Under the pieces are notes generated by a model. It worked only from the letters and a program-made list of their open reading frames with translations, made no database searches and was not told the DNA's origin. DNA of 64,000 nt, from NCBI GenBank assembly GCA_022410635.1, contig JAJVDF010000776.1, positions 67,901 to 131,900 on the forward strand, written 5' to 3'. The DNA comes from Tretioscincus oriximinensis (taxonomy: Eukaryota > Chordata > Lepidosauria > Squamata > Gymnophthalmidae). A program made the position numbers and the translations under genes. The stretch's first letter is position 1. Every line of letters begins with the position of its first letter. Shown piece by piece: positions 44,026 through 56,149 of the stretch.

Positions 44026-44505
44026 AGGAGGGTTTGCATTTGTGGCAATTCACAGTGGCCCAGGGATTCACTTGAAATGTCCCTGGTTCAAAAACCAAGG
44101 TATTTGCTGTGGAACATCTGTCCACACGCTGTTTCTTTTACCTTTCTTCCCCAAAACAAGAAAGTAACAGCAGCAACAAAATGATTTCCCGTAGAAAAAC
44201 GTGATGTGTCTGATGAGTTGGGGAGTCAGCAAATGGCCAGGGCAAGCACATCAAAACTGGGATAGAGCACTGCACCTTTAACAGGTGTGAAAAAGTAGTG
44301 TAGCTATAAGAGCAAAGGTAAAAACCTGGGCACAGTACAGGATCCTCCTGGCATAGATCACACAGAAATCTACAGGAGGGTCTTTATTTGAGTTCAGGAA
44401 TCGCTTCACACTCCCACCGCATGTCCAGCACCAACAGCATCAACATCAGCAAGAGAGGGAACTTCTAAGTTACTGTATTACATATCTAACAGTTATGACC
44501 GACCT
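44026..44505. other. No gene; unassigned intronic sequence
   Basis: GCACCTTTAACAGGTGTGAA and an AATCTACAGGAGGGTCTTTA segment look LTR-like, but I cannot classify them. Confidence 0.35.
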
Positions 44506-44507
44506 AC

Positions 44508-44880
44508 GCACGAATGGCTCAGTCGGCTAAGTGTCGGCCTTTCGCCTGAGAGCCCTTTGTCGGACGTGGAGAGGAGTAAACGCCCTCGACTGGCCTTCAG
44601 CTTCAGACAAATCAGTTATTCGTAAGAAAGAATTGTAAGAATTTGCAACATACTACAACTAGATAAATGGGAACCACCACAGTATGGTGCAGAGGCCCTG
44701 TATAATAACCCAGTTTCTTCTTCTTCTTCTTCTTCTTTTTCTTCTTCTTCTTTTTCTTCTTCTTTTTCTTCTCCTCCTCCTCCTCCTTCTTCTCCTCCTT
44801 CTTTTCCTTCTCCTTCTTCTGCTCTTTCTTCTTCTGCTGCTCCTTCTTTTTCTGCTGCTGCTGCTCCTCCCCCCCCCCCA
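44508..44880 (+). mobile_element. tRNA-headed SINE (group 1) with CTT tail
   Basis: GCACGAATGGCTCAGTCGGC head (A box TGGCTCAGTCG); tail tract 44713-44870. Confidence 0.9.
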
Positions 44881-45231
44881 TAGGATGCCCAGCTACACAA
44901 AATAACCTTTTTCCCAAGCAACGCTTTCATGTGAATCACCACAGAGAGGCTGATGAGTAAAGCGAATTCATATTCCTAAGCACATTTTTGTGCTGAGAGC
45001 TAGGAGGAAGGGAGGGGGGGGCAGGTAAAACAGGGACAACCTGTGATTGTATGACATCACCAGTGACTGCGACCAATCACAAGCCGCCGGTCATGCCTAT
45101 TTGCATGCCTGGCACCACCAATCAGTCTCCAGATGGAGGGCAACCATGAAGCGTCCAGAAATGAATGAGCTTAATTATTTTCCATTTTTTAATTGCTTAG
45201 CACGTTCACTGCTGCCGCCTCCCTGGTGGGC

Positions 45232-45415
45232 AGCCTGGGGGTAGCGGTTAGAGTGTCAGAGTCTCTTATCTGGAAGTCCTCAACAAAAAGCCACNGTTTG
45301 CCGGTCGCTGCTCTTTGGAGTTCTCGCAGCCCCACCTATTTCACAAGTTGCCTGCTGTTAAGAGAAAGGATAGAAGGTTGCTGGAGACACTTGGATTCCC
45401 TTCAGGTGAATGGCT
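45232..45415 (+). mobile_element. Sauria-like SINE (group 2), diverged
   Basis: CTGGGGGTAGCGGTTAGAGT head, CAGCCCCACCTATTTCACAA body. Confidence 0.75.
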
Positions 45416-45611
45416 GAATCCTGAAATATCGGCATCAGGAGCCCTGGTGTTTTTACCTCCCTTTCTCCCCTCCTGGTTTGCCTGACCTGCTGTGATCCTG
45501 GCAAGCAGGCAGTGAAGCGGGAATAAATTCTGAATGTTGTGCAGAGAGAAAATTGCCAAGTGGGAGCCGAAGAAGGCAGAAGGATGCGCATAGAGTATAT
45601 TCTATTCTGCC

Positions 45612-45945
45612 TTAAGAACACAATGACACAAGAGGAACCCTGCTGAATGAGGCCACAGTCCATCTAGTCCAGTCTTCTGTCTCCCACCAATTGCCCCCGG
45701 ACATCTCAAGCGGAGGAAGGCAAACCCCTGATCTCAGCTCCCTGAAAATGGCACTTCAGTGATCCCATAGGAAGGCTCAAGAGATCCATCTTAATAGCTA
45801 TTGATACACTGGATGACCATGAACTTGTCCAATCCTGTCTTAAAGCTATCCAGGCACCACCATCTCTTCTGGAGGCAAAGGCTGACGACACTTTGGGTGA
45901 AAAAATACTTTCCTTTGTCTGTCCTCACTCTTCTACCCATCAGTT
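45612..45945 (-). mobile_element. CR1-clade LINE 3' fragment
   Basis: AAGAACACAATGACACAAGA to CTCTTCTACCCATCAGTTTC. Confidence 0.85.
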
Positions 45946-46189
45946 TCTTTCTTTCTTTCTTATTAAATAAACAATAGGTAAACAAGTTTACATCAATTAC
46001 AAAATATAGTATACTCATTGTTCTTGGTATATTCTTATACAGCGTATTGGCTTAACAGTGTAGATAGTTCAATACAATTCTGTAAAACGTAACTAACAAA
46101 ATAAAACTGAAAATTCTTAAGTCAGTATTAGAGTTAAGATTTCTTAAAGTTGTCATAACAACAGGATGGAACTATTAATCCGGCAGGTG

Positions 46190-46503
46190 GAGGTCCGACA
46201 GAAAACTGATTTTTTTATAAAGTAGGGGACCCTGGGAGGGAAAGAGACCAGGTGGGGTAGCTGGGTAGTTAGCCGCTCTGATGTATTAGCTCCATTTCTG
46301 CACAAACTTTGTGAAGTGTTGATCTCCAGACACTTTAGTCAATTGAGCGTCAATCAATTCATTTAGAATCTGGGCTTGAGTTCTTAGACACCATCCCGAT
46401 AAAGTAAGAGTAGCAGATGGTTTCCAATTTAGAGCTATTTCAAATTTTGCAGTAGTCAGTAAACTCCGAATCAGAGCCCTATGGGGCAGTGATTCATGTT
46501 ACA
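46190..46503 (-). mobile_element. L1 ORF2 C-terminal remnant (distal part)
   Basis: The minus strand encodes TAAKFEIALNWKPSATLTLS, then a region ending KFVQKWS, the typical L1 ORF2 C-terminus. It continues at 47021-47235 across a LINE insertion. Confidence 0.75.
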
Positions 46504-46505
46504 AA

Positions 46506-47020
46506 GGAACATAAGAACATAAGAAGAGCCATACTGGATCAGGCCAAAGCCCATCAAGTCCAACCTTCTGCATCACACAGAGGCCCACCAGATGCNCCTG
46601 GGCAGCCTGAACAGAAGAAAGCAAAATATGCTCCTGTTCATGATTCCCTGCAAATGGCACTTTAGGAGTCCTGCCTGTTGCTCCATCCCAGAGGCGGCAT
46701 CCAGACTTCCATCCTAGGACCCATTTATACCCTTCGTGTCCATAAACCTGTCTAGTCCTATCTTGACGCTATCCAAGCTGTGAGCTACCACAACCTCTTG
46801 AGGACATAAATTCCACATGCCGATGACCCTCTGGGTGAAAAAATACTTTCCTTTGTCTGTTCTCACTTTTCTGTCCATCAGTTTCAAGGCCTTGTGTTGT
46901 GTGTGAGAGAAAACATTTTGTCTCTATTCACCCATGTCCATCCCATGCATGATTTTGTACACTTGAATCAGATCACCTCTCAAACGTTGTCTTTTGAGGC
47001 TGAAGAGACCCAGACGTTCA
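46506..47020 (-). mobile_element. CR1-clade LINE inserted in L1
   Basis: AAGGAACATAAGAACATAAG to AAGAGACCCAGACGTTCAT. Confidence 0.9.
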
Positions 47021-47235
47021 TTTAAGAGTGATAAAAGGACCAAGACTGGGGTGAGGGTAAATTGTTTACCTATGATCACAACAACTGCATCCCTAATTGA
47101 GTTCCAAAAGGGGATGATCTTCAGGCAGGACTACCACGTATGAATGTAAGTTCCTTGGCGGCCACAACCACGTCAGTAAAGAGCACTGAGGAATGTAGAA
47201 AAATGGGAGATGGTGAGAGGAGTTCTGTACCACNG
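47021..47235 (-). mobile_element. L1 ORF2 C-terminal remnant (proximal part)
   Basis: The minus strand reads HTW-stop-SCLKIIPFWNSI and VIIGKQFTLTPVLVLLSLLN, matching the L1 ORF2 HxWWxCxxIxxFW region with one stop. Confidence 0.75.
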
Positions 47236-47261
47236 GTACAGAACCTTGAATGAGGTATCTC

Positions 47262-47575
47262 TTCTACCCATTAGTTTCAAGAAAAGCCCCCCTGGTCTTA
47301 GACTTGTGTGATGGAGAAAGCAATTTATCTCTATTCACTTTATCCACCCCATGTATGACTTGATGCACTTCAATCAGATCACCTCTCAAANGCCACCTTT
47401 CGAGGCTGAAGAGGCCCAGACGTTGCAGCCTGACTTCATAAGGGAGGGTGCTCCAGTCCCTTGATCCTTCTTGCTGTGCTTTTCTGCACCTTCTCTAGTT
47501 CTACAATATCCTTTTTGAGACACAGTGACCAGAATTGTACACAGAATTCCAAATGGGGCCCCAACATGGGGGCCA
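47262..47575 (-). mobile_element. CR1-clade LINE 3' fragment
   Basis: TTAGTTTCAAGAAAAGCCCC to ACAGAATTCCAAATGGGGCC. Confidence 0.85.
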
Positions 47576-47739
47576 CTCTCCATGCATTGACAATGTTCAC
47601 CAAACCAATGAATGAATGAATGAATGAATGAATAAATAAATAAATACTGGTGATTCCACGAAACGGGTGCAAAGAGGCTGAAACCCATCACTGGCTATGG
47701 CCTCAACCAATCGAGGGCCCTCATAAATTCTTTTGCAGG

Positions 47740-47865
47740 GAATTGACTACAGATGAAGGCCTTGCCCCTTCTCCTTGAGATACCCAGAAGCCGATTAGTG
47801 GGCTACTGGGTGAGGAAGGATGCTGGGCGAGATCCAGCAGGGCTCCTCTTGGGTTCTTATTCTCT
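47740..47865 (+). mobile_element. CR1-clade LINE 3' end
   Basis: GGGCTACTGGGTGAGGAAGG to CTCTTGGGTTCTTATTC. Confidence 0.65.
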
Positions 47866-48235
47866 GGGAAATGTGCACGAAGACCTTTGAGCCAGGGTCG
47901 TTTTGGTGGTGGGCTGGGAAGGCGGAAGTCACGTCAACACCTTCACTCTCTATTAAGACTAGTCCTGCCTGCCACGGTGAGTCCCAGCCTCTATCCCCCG
48001 GGGGGAGATCTCAGCCGTGCTTGTTTCAGCCCTGCTCTAATGTAACCTGACAGAAACACGAGCTGGGAGAGGAGAGNAAGGATGAATTCAGGATATTCCA
48101 TGAAAGCTATTCTAGAACAAAGGACATGGCAAGGCAGGCAGGGGCGTGAGAGAGAGAGAGAGAGATGGAGTGACCAGCTGGACCTCCAATTCCCCGATAA
48201 CAAAACCGTCATCCAACCTTGAGGNGTGTTGCTCG

Positions 48236-48515
48236 AGAGCCAATCTGGTCCTGTGGTTAGAGTGTTGGACCCTTTATCTGGTCGCCTCCCAGTTCGATTC
48301 CCCATGAAGCCAGCAAAATGGGATGCTCACAGTCCTTTGAGCTCTCTCAGCCCCACCTTGTTCACAAGGCATCTGTTGTGAAGAGGATAAAATGTGGCAG
48401 AAGCCATACCATCATCCTCATCCTCATCATTATTATTATTATATCATTGTCGTCATCATTATATCGTTATCGTTATCATTATCACTATCGTTATTATGAT
48501 TATNATTATTACTAC
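48236..48515 (+). mobile_element. Sauria-like SINE (group 2) with CAT/ATT tail
   Basis: GAGAGCCAATCTGGTCCTGT head, TCCCAGTTCGATTCCCC B box, tail repeats from about 48410. Confidence 0.85.
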
Positions 48516-48528
48516 TACTATTACTATT

Positions 48529-48605
48529 TTATTTATTTATTTATTTATTTAAAGATTTTTACCCCGCCCTTCCCCCNGAAGGTGTCCAGGGCGGCTTACA
48601 AAAGT
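48529..48605 (-). mobile_element. SINE tail (BovB-like), reverse
   Basis: TTTATTTATTTATTTATTTA, then CCCCGCCCTTCCCCC and CAGGGCGGCTTACAAAAG. Confidence 0.75.
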
Positions 48606-48639
48606 TAAAAATTCAGGTCGTCATGACCTTCACAACTAT

Positions 48640-48905
48640 TGTTATCGTTATCATTATATCATCATCATTGTCATCATCATCATTATATCATTATCGTTAT
48701 CATTATTATTATTATTATTATTACTATTACTATTATTACTACTGTTACTATTACTATTATTACTATTATTATATTGTCATCGTCATCATCATCATTATAT
48801 CGTTATTGTCATTGTCGTCGTCGTCATCATCATCATCATCATTATTATTATTATTATTACTACTACTACTACTACTACTGCTACTACTATTACTACTACT
48901 ACTAA
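48640..48905. repeat. Compound ATT/ATC/ACT microsatellite
   Basis: Alternating CAT, ATT and ACT trinucleotide blocks, about 265 bp. Confidence 0.97.
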
Positions 48906-49479
48906 TGTCAGAGTTGCTGCAAAATAGCAACCTTTCCAGGTGAGCTCAGAAGAGGAAAAATGGTGAGAAGAGTAATTTGTTCCGAGGCACAAATTGTCTT
49001 TGCTCCCAAGGGCGAAGGGAGCGCCAGGCCTCCGATCGGCCAGCAGTTTTTCTCCCTGTAACTAATCAACTTGGACAGGCAGCGCTAACAGGCCTTTTAC
49101 ATTTTCCAGTCTCCGCTTTGACCCAATATCCCAGAATCCGCTCCGCTGATTTAGCTTTTGAAGCATTTCTGTCTTCGTTCGCTCTTCTCCACACACACAC
49201 GCACAGCCACATCCAAACCTTATCTGTAGGTAACTGTTCTTAGCCATGCATGTGGGGACCGCAGGGCATCTTTCCTCTGGCTGACCAGATGACCCCTTTT
49301 GGCAGGGGAACCCTCTTTTCCCCAATATTTCCTGACGATTTTTTTTTTTTTAAATTTAACTGCACCACCACTAGCGGGCTCTGGCAACCGGGGCCAGCTC
49401 CTGAAGGCACATTCCCCTGAGTAAAAAATAAAAAAAGCAAATTTCTCACACAATTAAAAAAAATCTTACGCACTTTAAA

Positions 49480-49675
49480 TAGGCTGACCAGATGACCCGT
49501 TTTTGTGGGGGGTGAAAACCCAGTTTTGTGGTGCCTCCCAGTTTTTCCTGAGGGAAAAAAAAATTAAAAAGAAAAATTTNGGGGGAAAAAAAATTCCTTA
49601 GCAAAAACCATAAAGCTCTCCAAAACCAGGTTTCTACCCCCCCCCCCNAAAAAAAGGGATCATCTGTTCAGCCTA
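49480..49675. mobile_element. Foldback MITE nested in a long-form relative
   Basis: TAGGCTGACC to TGTTCAGCCTA; target duplication CTTTAAA / CTTTTAAA. Confidence 0.85.
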
Positions 49676-49754
49676 CTTTTAAAAATTCTCACATGATTCG
49701 CAGATTTCTTGGGCAGGGATTTCAGAGGGGTATGCATGCTAGTGGGTGATTCAG

Positions 49755-50062
49755 TGGTGGCTGGCCACTGTGTTCGTGGGGTTCGGCGAACACTCGGAGT
49801 TTAAAATCAATGATAAAATCTCCTTTCATAGAGGAGCTGCCAACAAATCCAAAAGCTCCAGGCAGCTCTTTTAATTGGCAAAAGGGTTCGCCGATCCCTG
49901 AACCAATGGGACGGCTGCCTAGGAGGGGCTACAGTCTCCCTCTCAGTCTCCGTAGAGGCGCCATTTTGTATTGACATTCAACTTTCAGACTGGGAGAGAA
50001 ACCGGCAAGCCCTTGAATGTGACTCCCCACACCTGCTGCTTTCCTAACTTTGCCGGGGCTGG
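49755..50062 (+). repeat. Unclassified dispersed repeat, copy 2 (inverted partner 17565-17890)
   Basis: CGGCGAACACTCGGAGTTTA, ATGATAAAATCTCCTTTCAT and GGCGCCATTTTG shared with the first copy. Confidence 0.75.
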
Positions 50063-50204
50063 AGGAACCTGCCCCCCCCCCCCCCATTAGCATGAATATT
50101 AATTACCCCGGTTTGNGCCTCAGAAAATCTGGTCAGTCTACTTTTGAGAAGTAGTTCGAGGTGCAAGAGGGCTNGTTTGATGGTAGAGAAAATTGTACCC
50201 TTCC

Positions 50205-51036
50205 TTATGCGATTGTAATAAGAAAACATAAAAGAGTCCATCTAGTTCAATATTCTGTCTCCCACAATCCCAATTGCANACCTGGGCAGTTTGAAGTAGA
50301 AGAAGGAGGCAAAATCCTCNCCTGTTCTCCTCTGCTTGCAAATGGTTCTATTTCTCNATCTTGGCGACGGTATCAACAAATCCATCCTAATAGCTATTTA
50401 TACCCTTGGCTTCTATGAACTAGTCTAACCCTGTCTTAAATCTATCCAGGTTTTATCCAGCTAACTCTTCTGGAAATAAATTCCACAGAACAATGACTTT
50501 ATGGATGAAAACAAAACCCTTTCCCTTGCCTGTCCTCACTCTTCTGCACATTGGTTTCAAGGAAGGACCCCTGATCCTAGTGTTGTGTGATAGAGAAAAC
50601 ATTTTTCTCTATTCACCCTATCCATCCCATGCATGATTTTATACATTTCAATCAGATCTCCTCTCGAACACCGTCTTTTAAGGCTGAAGAGGCCCAGATG
50701 TTGCAGCCTGACTTCATAAGGGATTCTGCTCCAGATCCTTGACCATTTTTGTTGCCCTTTTCTGCCCCTTCTCCAGTTCTACAATATCCCTCTTGAGATG
50801 TGGGGACCAGAATTGAACACAGGATTCCAAATATGGCCTCACCACAGATTTACAAAGACACAAAACAACACTTGCTGACTCCTTTTTTATTCCTTTCCTA
50901 ATTATTCATAACATTGAATTTGCTTTTTTTGCTGCTGCTGCACACTGGGCTGACAACATCATTGAACTGTCCACCAACACCCAAAGATCCTTTTCCTGCT
51001 CGGCCACAGGAAGCTCTTGGTTCCCATCAGGTGGTA
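50205..51036 (-). mobile_element. CR1-clade LINE fragment, donor-like copy of the 41 kb segment
   Basis: Extends from AAGAAAACATAAAAGAGTCC to CTTGGTTCCCATCAGGTGGT. The first 418 bp equal 41465-41882. Confidence 0.92.
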
Positions 51037-51041
51037 CCATG

Positions 51042-51249
51042 TAGGCTGACCAGATGACCCCTTTTGGCAGGGGTGAAAACCCGGTTTTGGGGTCCCTACC
51101 GTTTTTTGCTGAGGAAAAAGNTTTTCAAAAAAAGTTTTTTTTNCCGAAAATTTNTTTTTTTNNTTNTTTTTTCCTCAGCAAAAACCGGGAGGAACCCCAA
51201 AACCGGGTTTTCAACACACACACACCAAAAGGGTCATTTGGTCAGCCTA
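51042..51249. mobile_element. Foldback MITE
   Basis: TAGGCTGACC to GGTCAGCCTA; same internal sequence as 42206-42396. Confidence 0.88.
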
Positions 51250-51459
51250 GGCAGGCCAGATGACCCCTTTTGGGGGGCTACAAACCCGGTTTTGGAGTGC
51301 CTCACGTTTTTTGCTGAGGAAAAAACATTTTCAAAAAAATATTTTTTTTTCGAAAAAAAAATTCTTTTTAAAAAAATTCTTCCTCAGGAAAAACCCGGAG
51401 GCACCCTAAAACCGGGTTTTCACACACACACACCCAAAGGGGGTCATCTGGCCGGCCTA
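51250..51459. mobile_element. Foldback MITE, abutting the previous one
   Basis: GGCAGGCCAGATGACCCCTT to GGTCATCTGGCCGGCCTA. The two elements share the TA at their boundary. Confidence 0.82.
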
Positions 51460-52010
51460 GCCTAGTACCATGACATCAGCCTGAGCTGAAGAGTTATTTT
51501 CATAATCCCTAGGCCCTTATGTCTGAACATGGGGGCTGTGGGAACAGCTGCTCCATCTTTGCCCCCAGGTCTGGGTCGTTCCAGCCACCCAACCGATGCA
51601 AACGATCTTCCCAAATGTCCGCCTTCCTGCTAGGTCAGCGTGGCCTTTGGAAATGAATACCGGGGACGCCGCTGTTCCGAGAGCCCGGGCTCAGGTTCCC
51701 GTACCATCCTATCTGACCTACAAACCAGCCTCGCCGTTCGCTGGCCATGAGCTGCCCCTGAATTTCCAGGCATGTGGCAACCAAAACCCCGAAGCAGACA
51801 GGATAATTTTGTGATTGTGTCTCTTCAGGCACTAGGAATCAATGATGAAGGGCTTAGATTTCTGAATGCCTCTCAATTGCAGCCCCTCTATCCTTGATTT
51901 GATAAAAGAGAGAAGAAATGCAGTGTCAGGAAGCCTCAGTCAAAGAATGGAAAGGAATCAGCACAAACTATTTAATCAGCGACCCGGTATTGCAAGCTGA
52001 GGAAAAGAAG
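51460..52010. other. Mostly unique intronic sequence
   Basis: No gene supported; a 72-codon frame at 51596-51814 has no recognisable feature. Confidence 0.4.
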
Positions 52011-52014
52011 AGAC

Positions 52015-52300
52015 TTCCAGAAGAGGTGGGAAATAGCTAGCAGCCTGGATAGGTTTAAGACAGGATTAGATAGGTTTATGGACACTGAGGGCATCAATAG
52101 CTACTAGGGTGGATCTTTTGAAATTTGCCTGCGGGATGGAGCAACAGGCAGGATTCCTGAAAGGCCATTTGCAGGGCGTTGAGAACAGGTGAAGATTTTG
52201 CTTTCTTCTGTTCCGGCTGCCCAGGTACGAGCAGAAGGCTGGAGTAGGTGGGCTCCAGCCCCATTCAGCAAGGTTCCTCTTAGGTTCTTATATGCAAATA
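52015..52300 (+). mobile_element. CR1-clade LINE 3' end
   Basis: GACTTCCAGAAGAGGTGGGA to CTCTTAGGTTCTTATA. Confidence 0.85.
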
Positions 52301-52489
52301 TTGATGATATATTAAGGATTGGCGGAAGGTAACAGACATAACTGGTATGAATTGGCCACCACCTTGCAACACGGTCCAACCAGGTTGGAAGGGGAGGGGC
52401 AACTATCTTCTGGTAGGTCTCCCCCTTGGGCCCTGGCTACTTGAAGGAGTGCCTTCTTCCATGTAGACCTGCCCATGCAGTAAAATAAC

Positions 52490-52735
52490 TGACCAGATTT
52501 TCTGAGGCCCAAACCGGGGCAATTAATAGTCATACTAATTTGCACAATCATAAATATGCAAAATACCCACCAACATGCATACGCCTCCGAAATCGCTGCA
52601 CAGGAAATCTGCGAAACACACGAGAATTTTTTAAGGTGTGCGANAATTTATAAAGTGTGTAAGAATTTTTTTTAATGTGCAAGAAATCTGCATTTTTTAA
52701 TATTTTTTACTGAGGTGAGGGTGCCTTCACTCCAG
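52490..52735 (+). mobile_element. Long-form MITE arm
   Basis: CTGACCAGATTTTCTGAGGC, ATTAATAGTCATACTAATTT, ending near CTGAGGTGAGGGTGCCTTCA. Confidence 0.7.
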
Positions 52736-52883
52736 GCACCATTTTTCCAGAAGTGAGTACCGGAAGTAAAATGGCTGCCGCCTAGGGTGAGGGAAAAATT
52801 TCTTGTGTAACACTCCACATGATCTCGGATAATGTGATAGGTTGCATTATCTCGTGGACTGTGTGAGATTCTTGAGCAGTTTC

Positions 52884-53112
52884 TATTATTGCTTCCTCCT
52901 TTGTCTCCTCCTCCTTTTCCTTCTCCTCCTTCTTCTCTTTCTCCTTCTGCTTCTCCTCCTCTTCCTCCTTCTCCTCCGCCTTCTTTCTCCTCCTTCTCCT
53001 TCTCCTTCTCCTCCGCCTTCTTTCTCCTTCTCCTCCTCCTGCTTCTTCTCCTCCTCCTCCTTCTTCTCCTCTTCCTCCTTCTTCTCATCCTTCTCATTCT
53101 CCTCCTCCTGCT
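52884..53112. repeat. CTT/CTCC tract 80 bp before the last PLPP7 exon
   Basis: About 230 bp nearly pure pyrimidine on the transcribed-RNA sense strand. Confidence 0.95.
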
Positions 53113-53129
53113 CCATGATTGGTCACTGA

Positions 53130-53555
<426 letters not shown>

Positions 53556-54660
53556 AGGAGGGCACGGACCCTGGGCGCGTCTCGGCTTCTTCTTTCCCTG
53601 TCAAAAACTCTGCTGATGAAAAGGGGCTTTTACATGCATGGGACATGGATGGGGAAAACCGGGATGCAGAGTNCTTCGTGTGGCATGTGGACGAGGGAAA
53701 ACAGGACACACAACCGCCTCCGGGCTTGAATTTGGCCTCAGCTTTTACTGTGACCACAACCCTTGTGTTGCGTCNCTTTCGTGTATCTTTGGAGAACTTG
53801 GCTGGTGGTGTGTTCTCGTGGGTTCTTGACTTTTGAGTATCTATCAGGACTGCAGGAGCCTCAGGACAGACCCCCACCTCCACCCTGTGAAGGTTTAAAT
53901 TGATTAGAACCAGGAAGGAAGAAGAGAAGGAAGACAGGAGAAGGGAGGGAAAGAAGGAAGAGGAGAGGAAGAGGAGGAAAGAAGGAAGATGGCATAAAGG
54001 ACGGAGGAAGAGAGAAGGAAGATGGGGGAGGAGATGGAAGGAATAGACAAGGAATGAAGGGAAGATGGGAGGGAAGGAAGGAGAAAAGGAAGACAGGAGA
54101 AGAAAGGGAGAGAGGGAAGGAAGGAAGATGAGAGGAAGAAAAGGAAGAAAGGAAGGAGGAAGAAAGGAAGATGGGAGAGGGGAAGGAAGAAAGGAAAGGA
54201 AGAGGGTTGGCGGAAGGGAGGAAGATAGGAGGATGGACAGAAAAAAGGAAAGATGGGAGGGAGGGAAGGGGAGAAAGGGAAAGAGTGAAGGAGGAAAAGA
54301 AGATAGACGAGAAGGAAAGAAATAATGTAGAAAGTAAGAAAAAAGTAGGAAGGCTTATATCCTACCTTCCCTGGAAAAAAGAAGATTTTTAAAAATCTTC
54401 ATTATCATTATTATTGACTTGACTGGGTGAAAATATGCCCATTGCGTTTCTGACTGCACAGGGATTTGTTTCTCTGCCTGCCTAAATGTTTTTCTTCTTA
54501 GGTATATCTCAGGTCACCAGCTTTTCACAGGTACTCCCGTACGGCAGGCCTACCGAAGGCAGAGGGGTTTTGGCCAGGTTGCTTTCAATAACTGCCCCTT
54601 CCCACCCCCCACCCATCCCCGGAAGGCTGACTGTACACTATAATAAAAGGACACATTCAG
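53556..54660 (+). other. PLPP7: Probable PLPP7 3' UTR
   Basis: Sequence after the stop is repeat-free to about 53900, then becomes a 410 bp GGAA/GAAG tract. The first clear AATAAA on this strand is at 54642-54647, so the 3' end could be near 54660. Cleavage earlier at a non-canonical signal is equally possible. Open frames at 53510-53836 and 53638-53829 run through this UTR in other frames and show no similarity I recognise. Confidence 0.4.
53914..54327. repeat. GGAA/GAAG purine tract in the PLPP7 3' region
   Basis: About 410 bp nearly pure purine on the sense strand. Confidence 0.95.
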
Positions 54661-54674
54661 ATTGGGCCAAATTT

Positions 54675-55068
54675 GTTCTTTTTCCTTCTCCTCCTTCTTC
54701 TCCCCCTCCTTCTCCGCCTTCTCTTTCTCCTCCTTCTTCTCTTCCTGTTTCTCCTCCTCGGCTGCCGCCTTCTTTCTCCTCCTTCTCCTCCTCCTCCTCC
54801 ACCTCCTTCTTCTCCTCCTCCTTTCTTCTCNNNNNNNNNNNNNNNNNNNNNNNNNNNNNNNNNNNNNNNNNNNNNNNNNNNNNNNNNNNNNNNNNNNNNN
54901 NNNNNNNNNNNNNNNNNNNNNNNCTCCTCCTTCTCCTTCTCCTCCTTTTCCTCCTCCTCCTTCACCTCCTTCTTCTTGTCCTCCTCCTCTTTTTTCTCCT
55001 CCTTCTTCTCCTCCTCCTTCTTCTCCTCTTCCTCCTCCTCCTCCTTTCTCCTCTTCCTCCTCCTTTTG
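54675..55068. repeat. CTT/CTCC tract with a 93 N gap
   Basis: Pyrimidine-rich; N run at 54831-54923. Confidence 0.95.
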
Positions 55069-55152
55069 CTGAGTCTTAGGAACAAAAGGTGTGTAAAGCT
55101 CAAGGGTGACGGACAGATCCAAGGATGACTGATAGATCCCTTAGGCTGGGCT

Positions 55153-55494
55153 CTATGGGGTTCGCTGGGTTTGGAATTGGGTTCTGACCCAATTTATGCA
55201 GAGCATACGCACAGCTTTCAGAGGCTGGCTGAAGGATAGGCTGGCTGTAATAAGCTGTAGCTTCTTCCAGAACAAGAAACTTAATTCAGACAGTTGCTTC
55301 ATTCCATCAGGAAGGATTTTGCTTTTTTTACAAAGTCCATCGAATAAAATAGCAAAGGATATATTGGGCCACTTCGACATATGGGTTAAGTAACTTACTA
55401 TCTCTAGAATACATTTTCGCATTCCAAACATTTTCATAACAGGAAGACAGAAAAGCAAGTCAGTAAAAACGAGCGAACGTGACGAATTGAACAT
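55153..55494 (-). other. Unrecognised 113-codon open frame
   Basis: Open from MFNSSRSLVF to a stop in otherwise AT-balanced unique sequence. Not simple repeat. Its composition could suit a LINE remnant, but I recognise no domain. No splice or promoter context. Confidence 0.25.
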
Positions 55495-55597
55495 GCTCCG
55501 TAATACAGAAAAGTGGTGATAAGCTATAATATCAACATCTCAGTGATCCCATGGGAAATGTGCTGCTTGGTAGACTATTGAAGGCCATACCTTAAAA

Positions 55598-55712
55598 AAA
55601 ATTATTTTCCTCAGCAAAAAACAGGGAAATTGTCCCCTCCCCTGGGAGGACGGGGTAGATTACCCAAAACTGGGGTCCCCCCCCAAAAAAGGGTCATTTG
55701 GTCAGCCTGTTC
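55598..55712 (+). mobile_element. Right arm of a long-form MITE
   Basis: TTCCTCAGCAAAAAACAGGG, CCCTGGGAGGACGGGGTAGA, ending GGTCATTTGGTCAGCCT. Confidence 0.7.
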
Positions 55713-56140
55713 TACGTTATGCATCATGTCAGCTTCTTAGACGCTTAGGATATGGCTAGCTAGACGCTTAGGATATGGTAACCCTTCCTGAAAGCTGCTT
55801 GTTGTCCACCCTGGACCAACGAACCACATCAAGACGTCCTGCCACTTTTACCCCAGACCATAATTGTTCCCTGTGTCTCCATAGCAAGTATCAGTAGGCA
55901 GGAAACCCAGCTCCTTCTCTCCTTAAGCTTCCCNGCAAAGCCAACATCTCCTGTTTCTTGATCAGTTCTAAAGAAAGGTGCCCTTTGCTTCCAACCTTGC
56001 ACCCAATTAAGGAAAGCAGGCCTGGTAGCTTTGGTGAGTACAATTTATTATCCTGCCCATTTCAGATAAATCAAAGGAAATGTTATATCTTTCTGACCAC
56101 CGCACCACCAGGGCCCTTGCCTCGCTAATGGAATTCGGAC
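55713..56140. other. No gene; unique sequence
   Basis: A 26 bp direct duplication (TAGACGCTTAGGATATGG) at 55738-55785. Nothing else. Confidence 0.4.
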
Positions 56141-56149
56141 AAGAGGATG

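Larger units (their letters stand above)
49277..50140. mobile_element. Long-form MITE (TAGGCTGACC family) with two nested insertions
   Basis: Left end GGCTGACCAGATGACCCCTT (49279), internal CACCACTAGCGGGCTCTGGC, right end CAGAAAATCTGGTCAGTCTA (50140). Interrupted at 49480-49675 and about 49752-50091. Confidence 0.75.
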
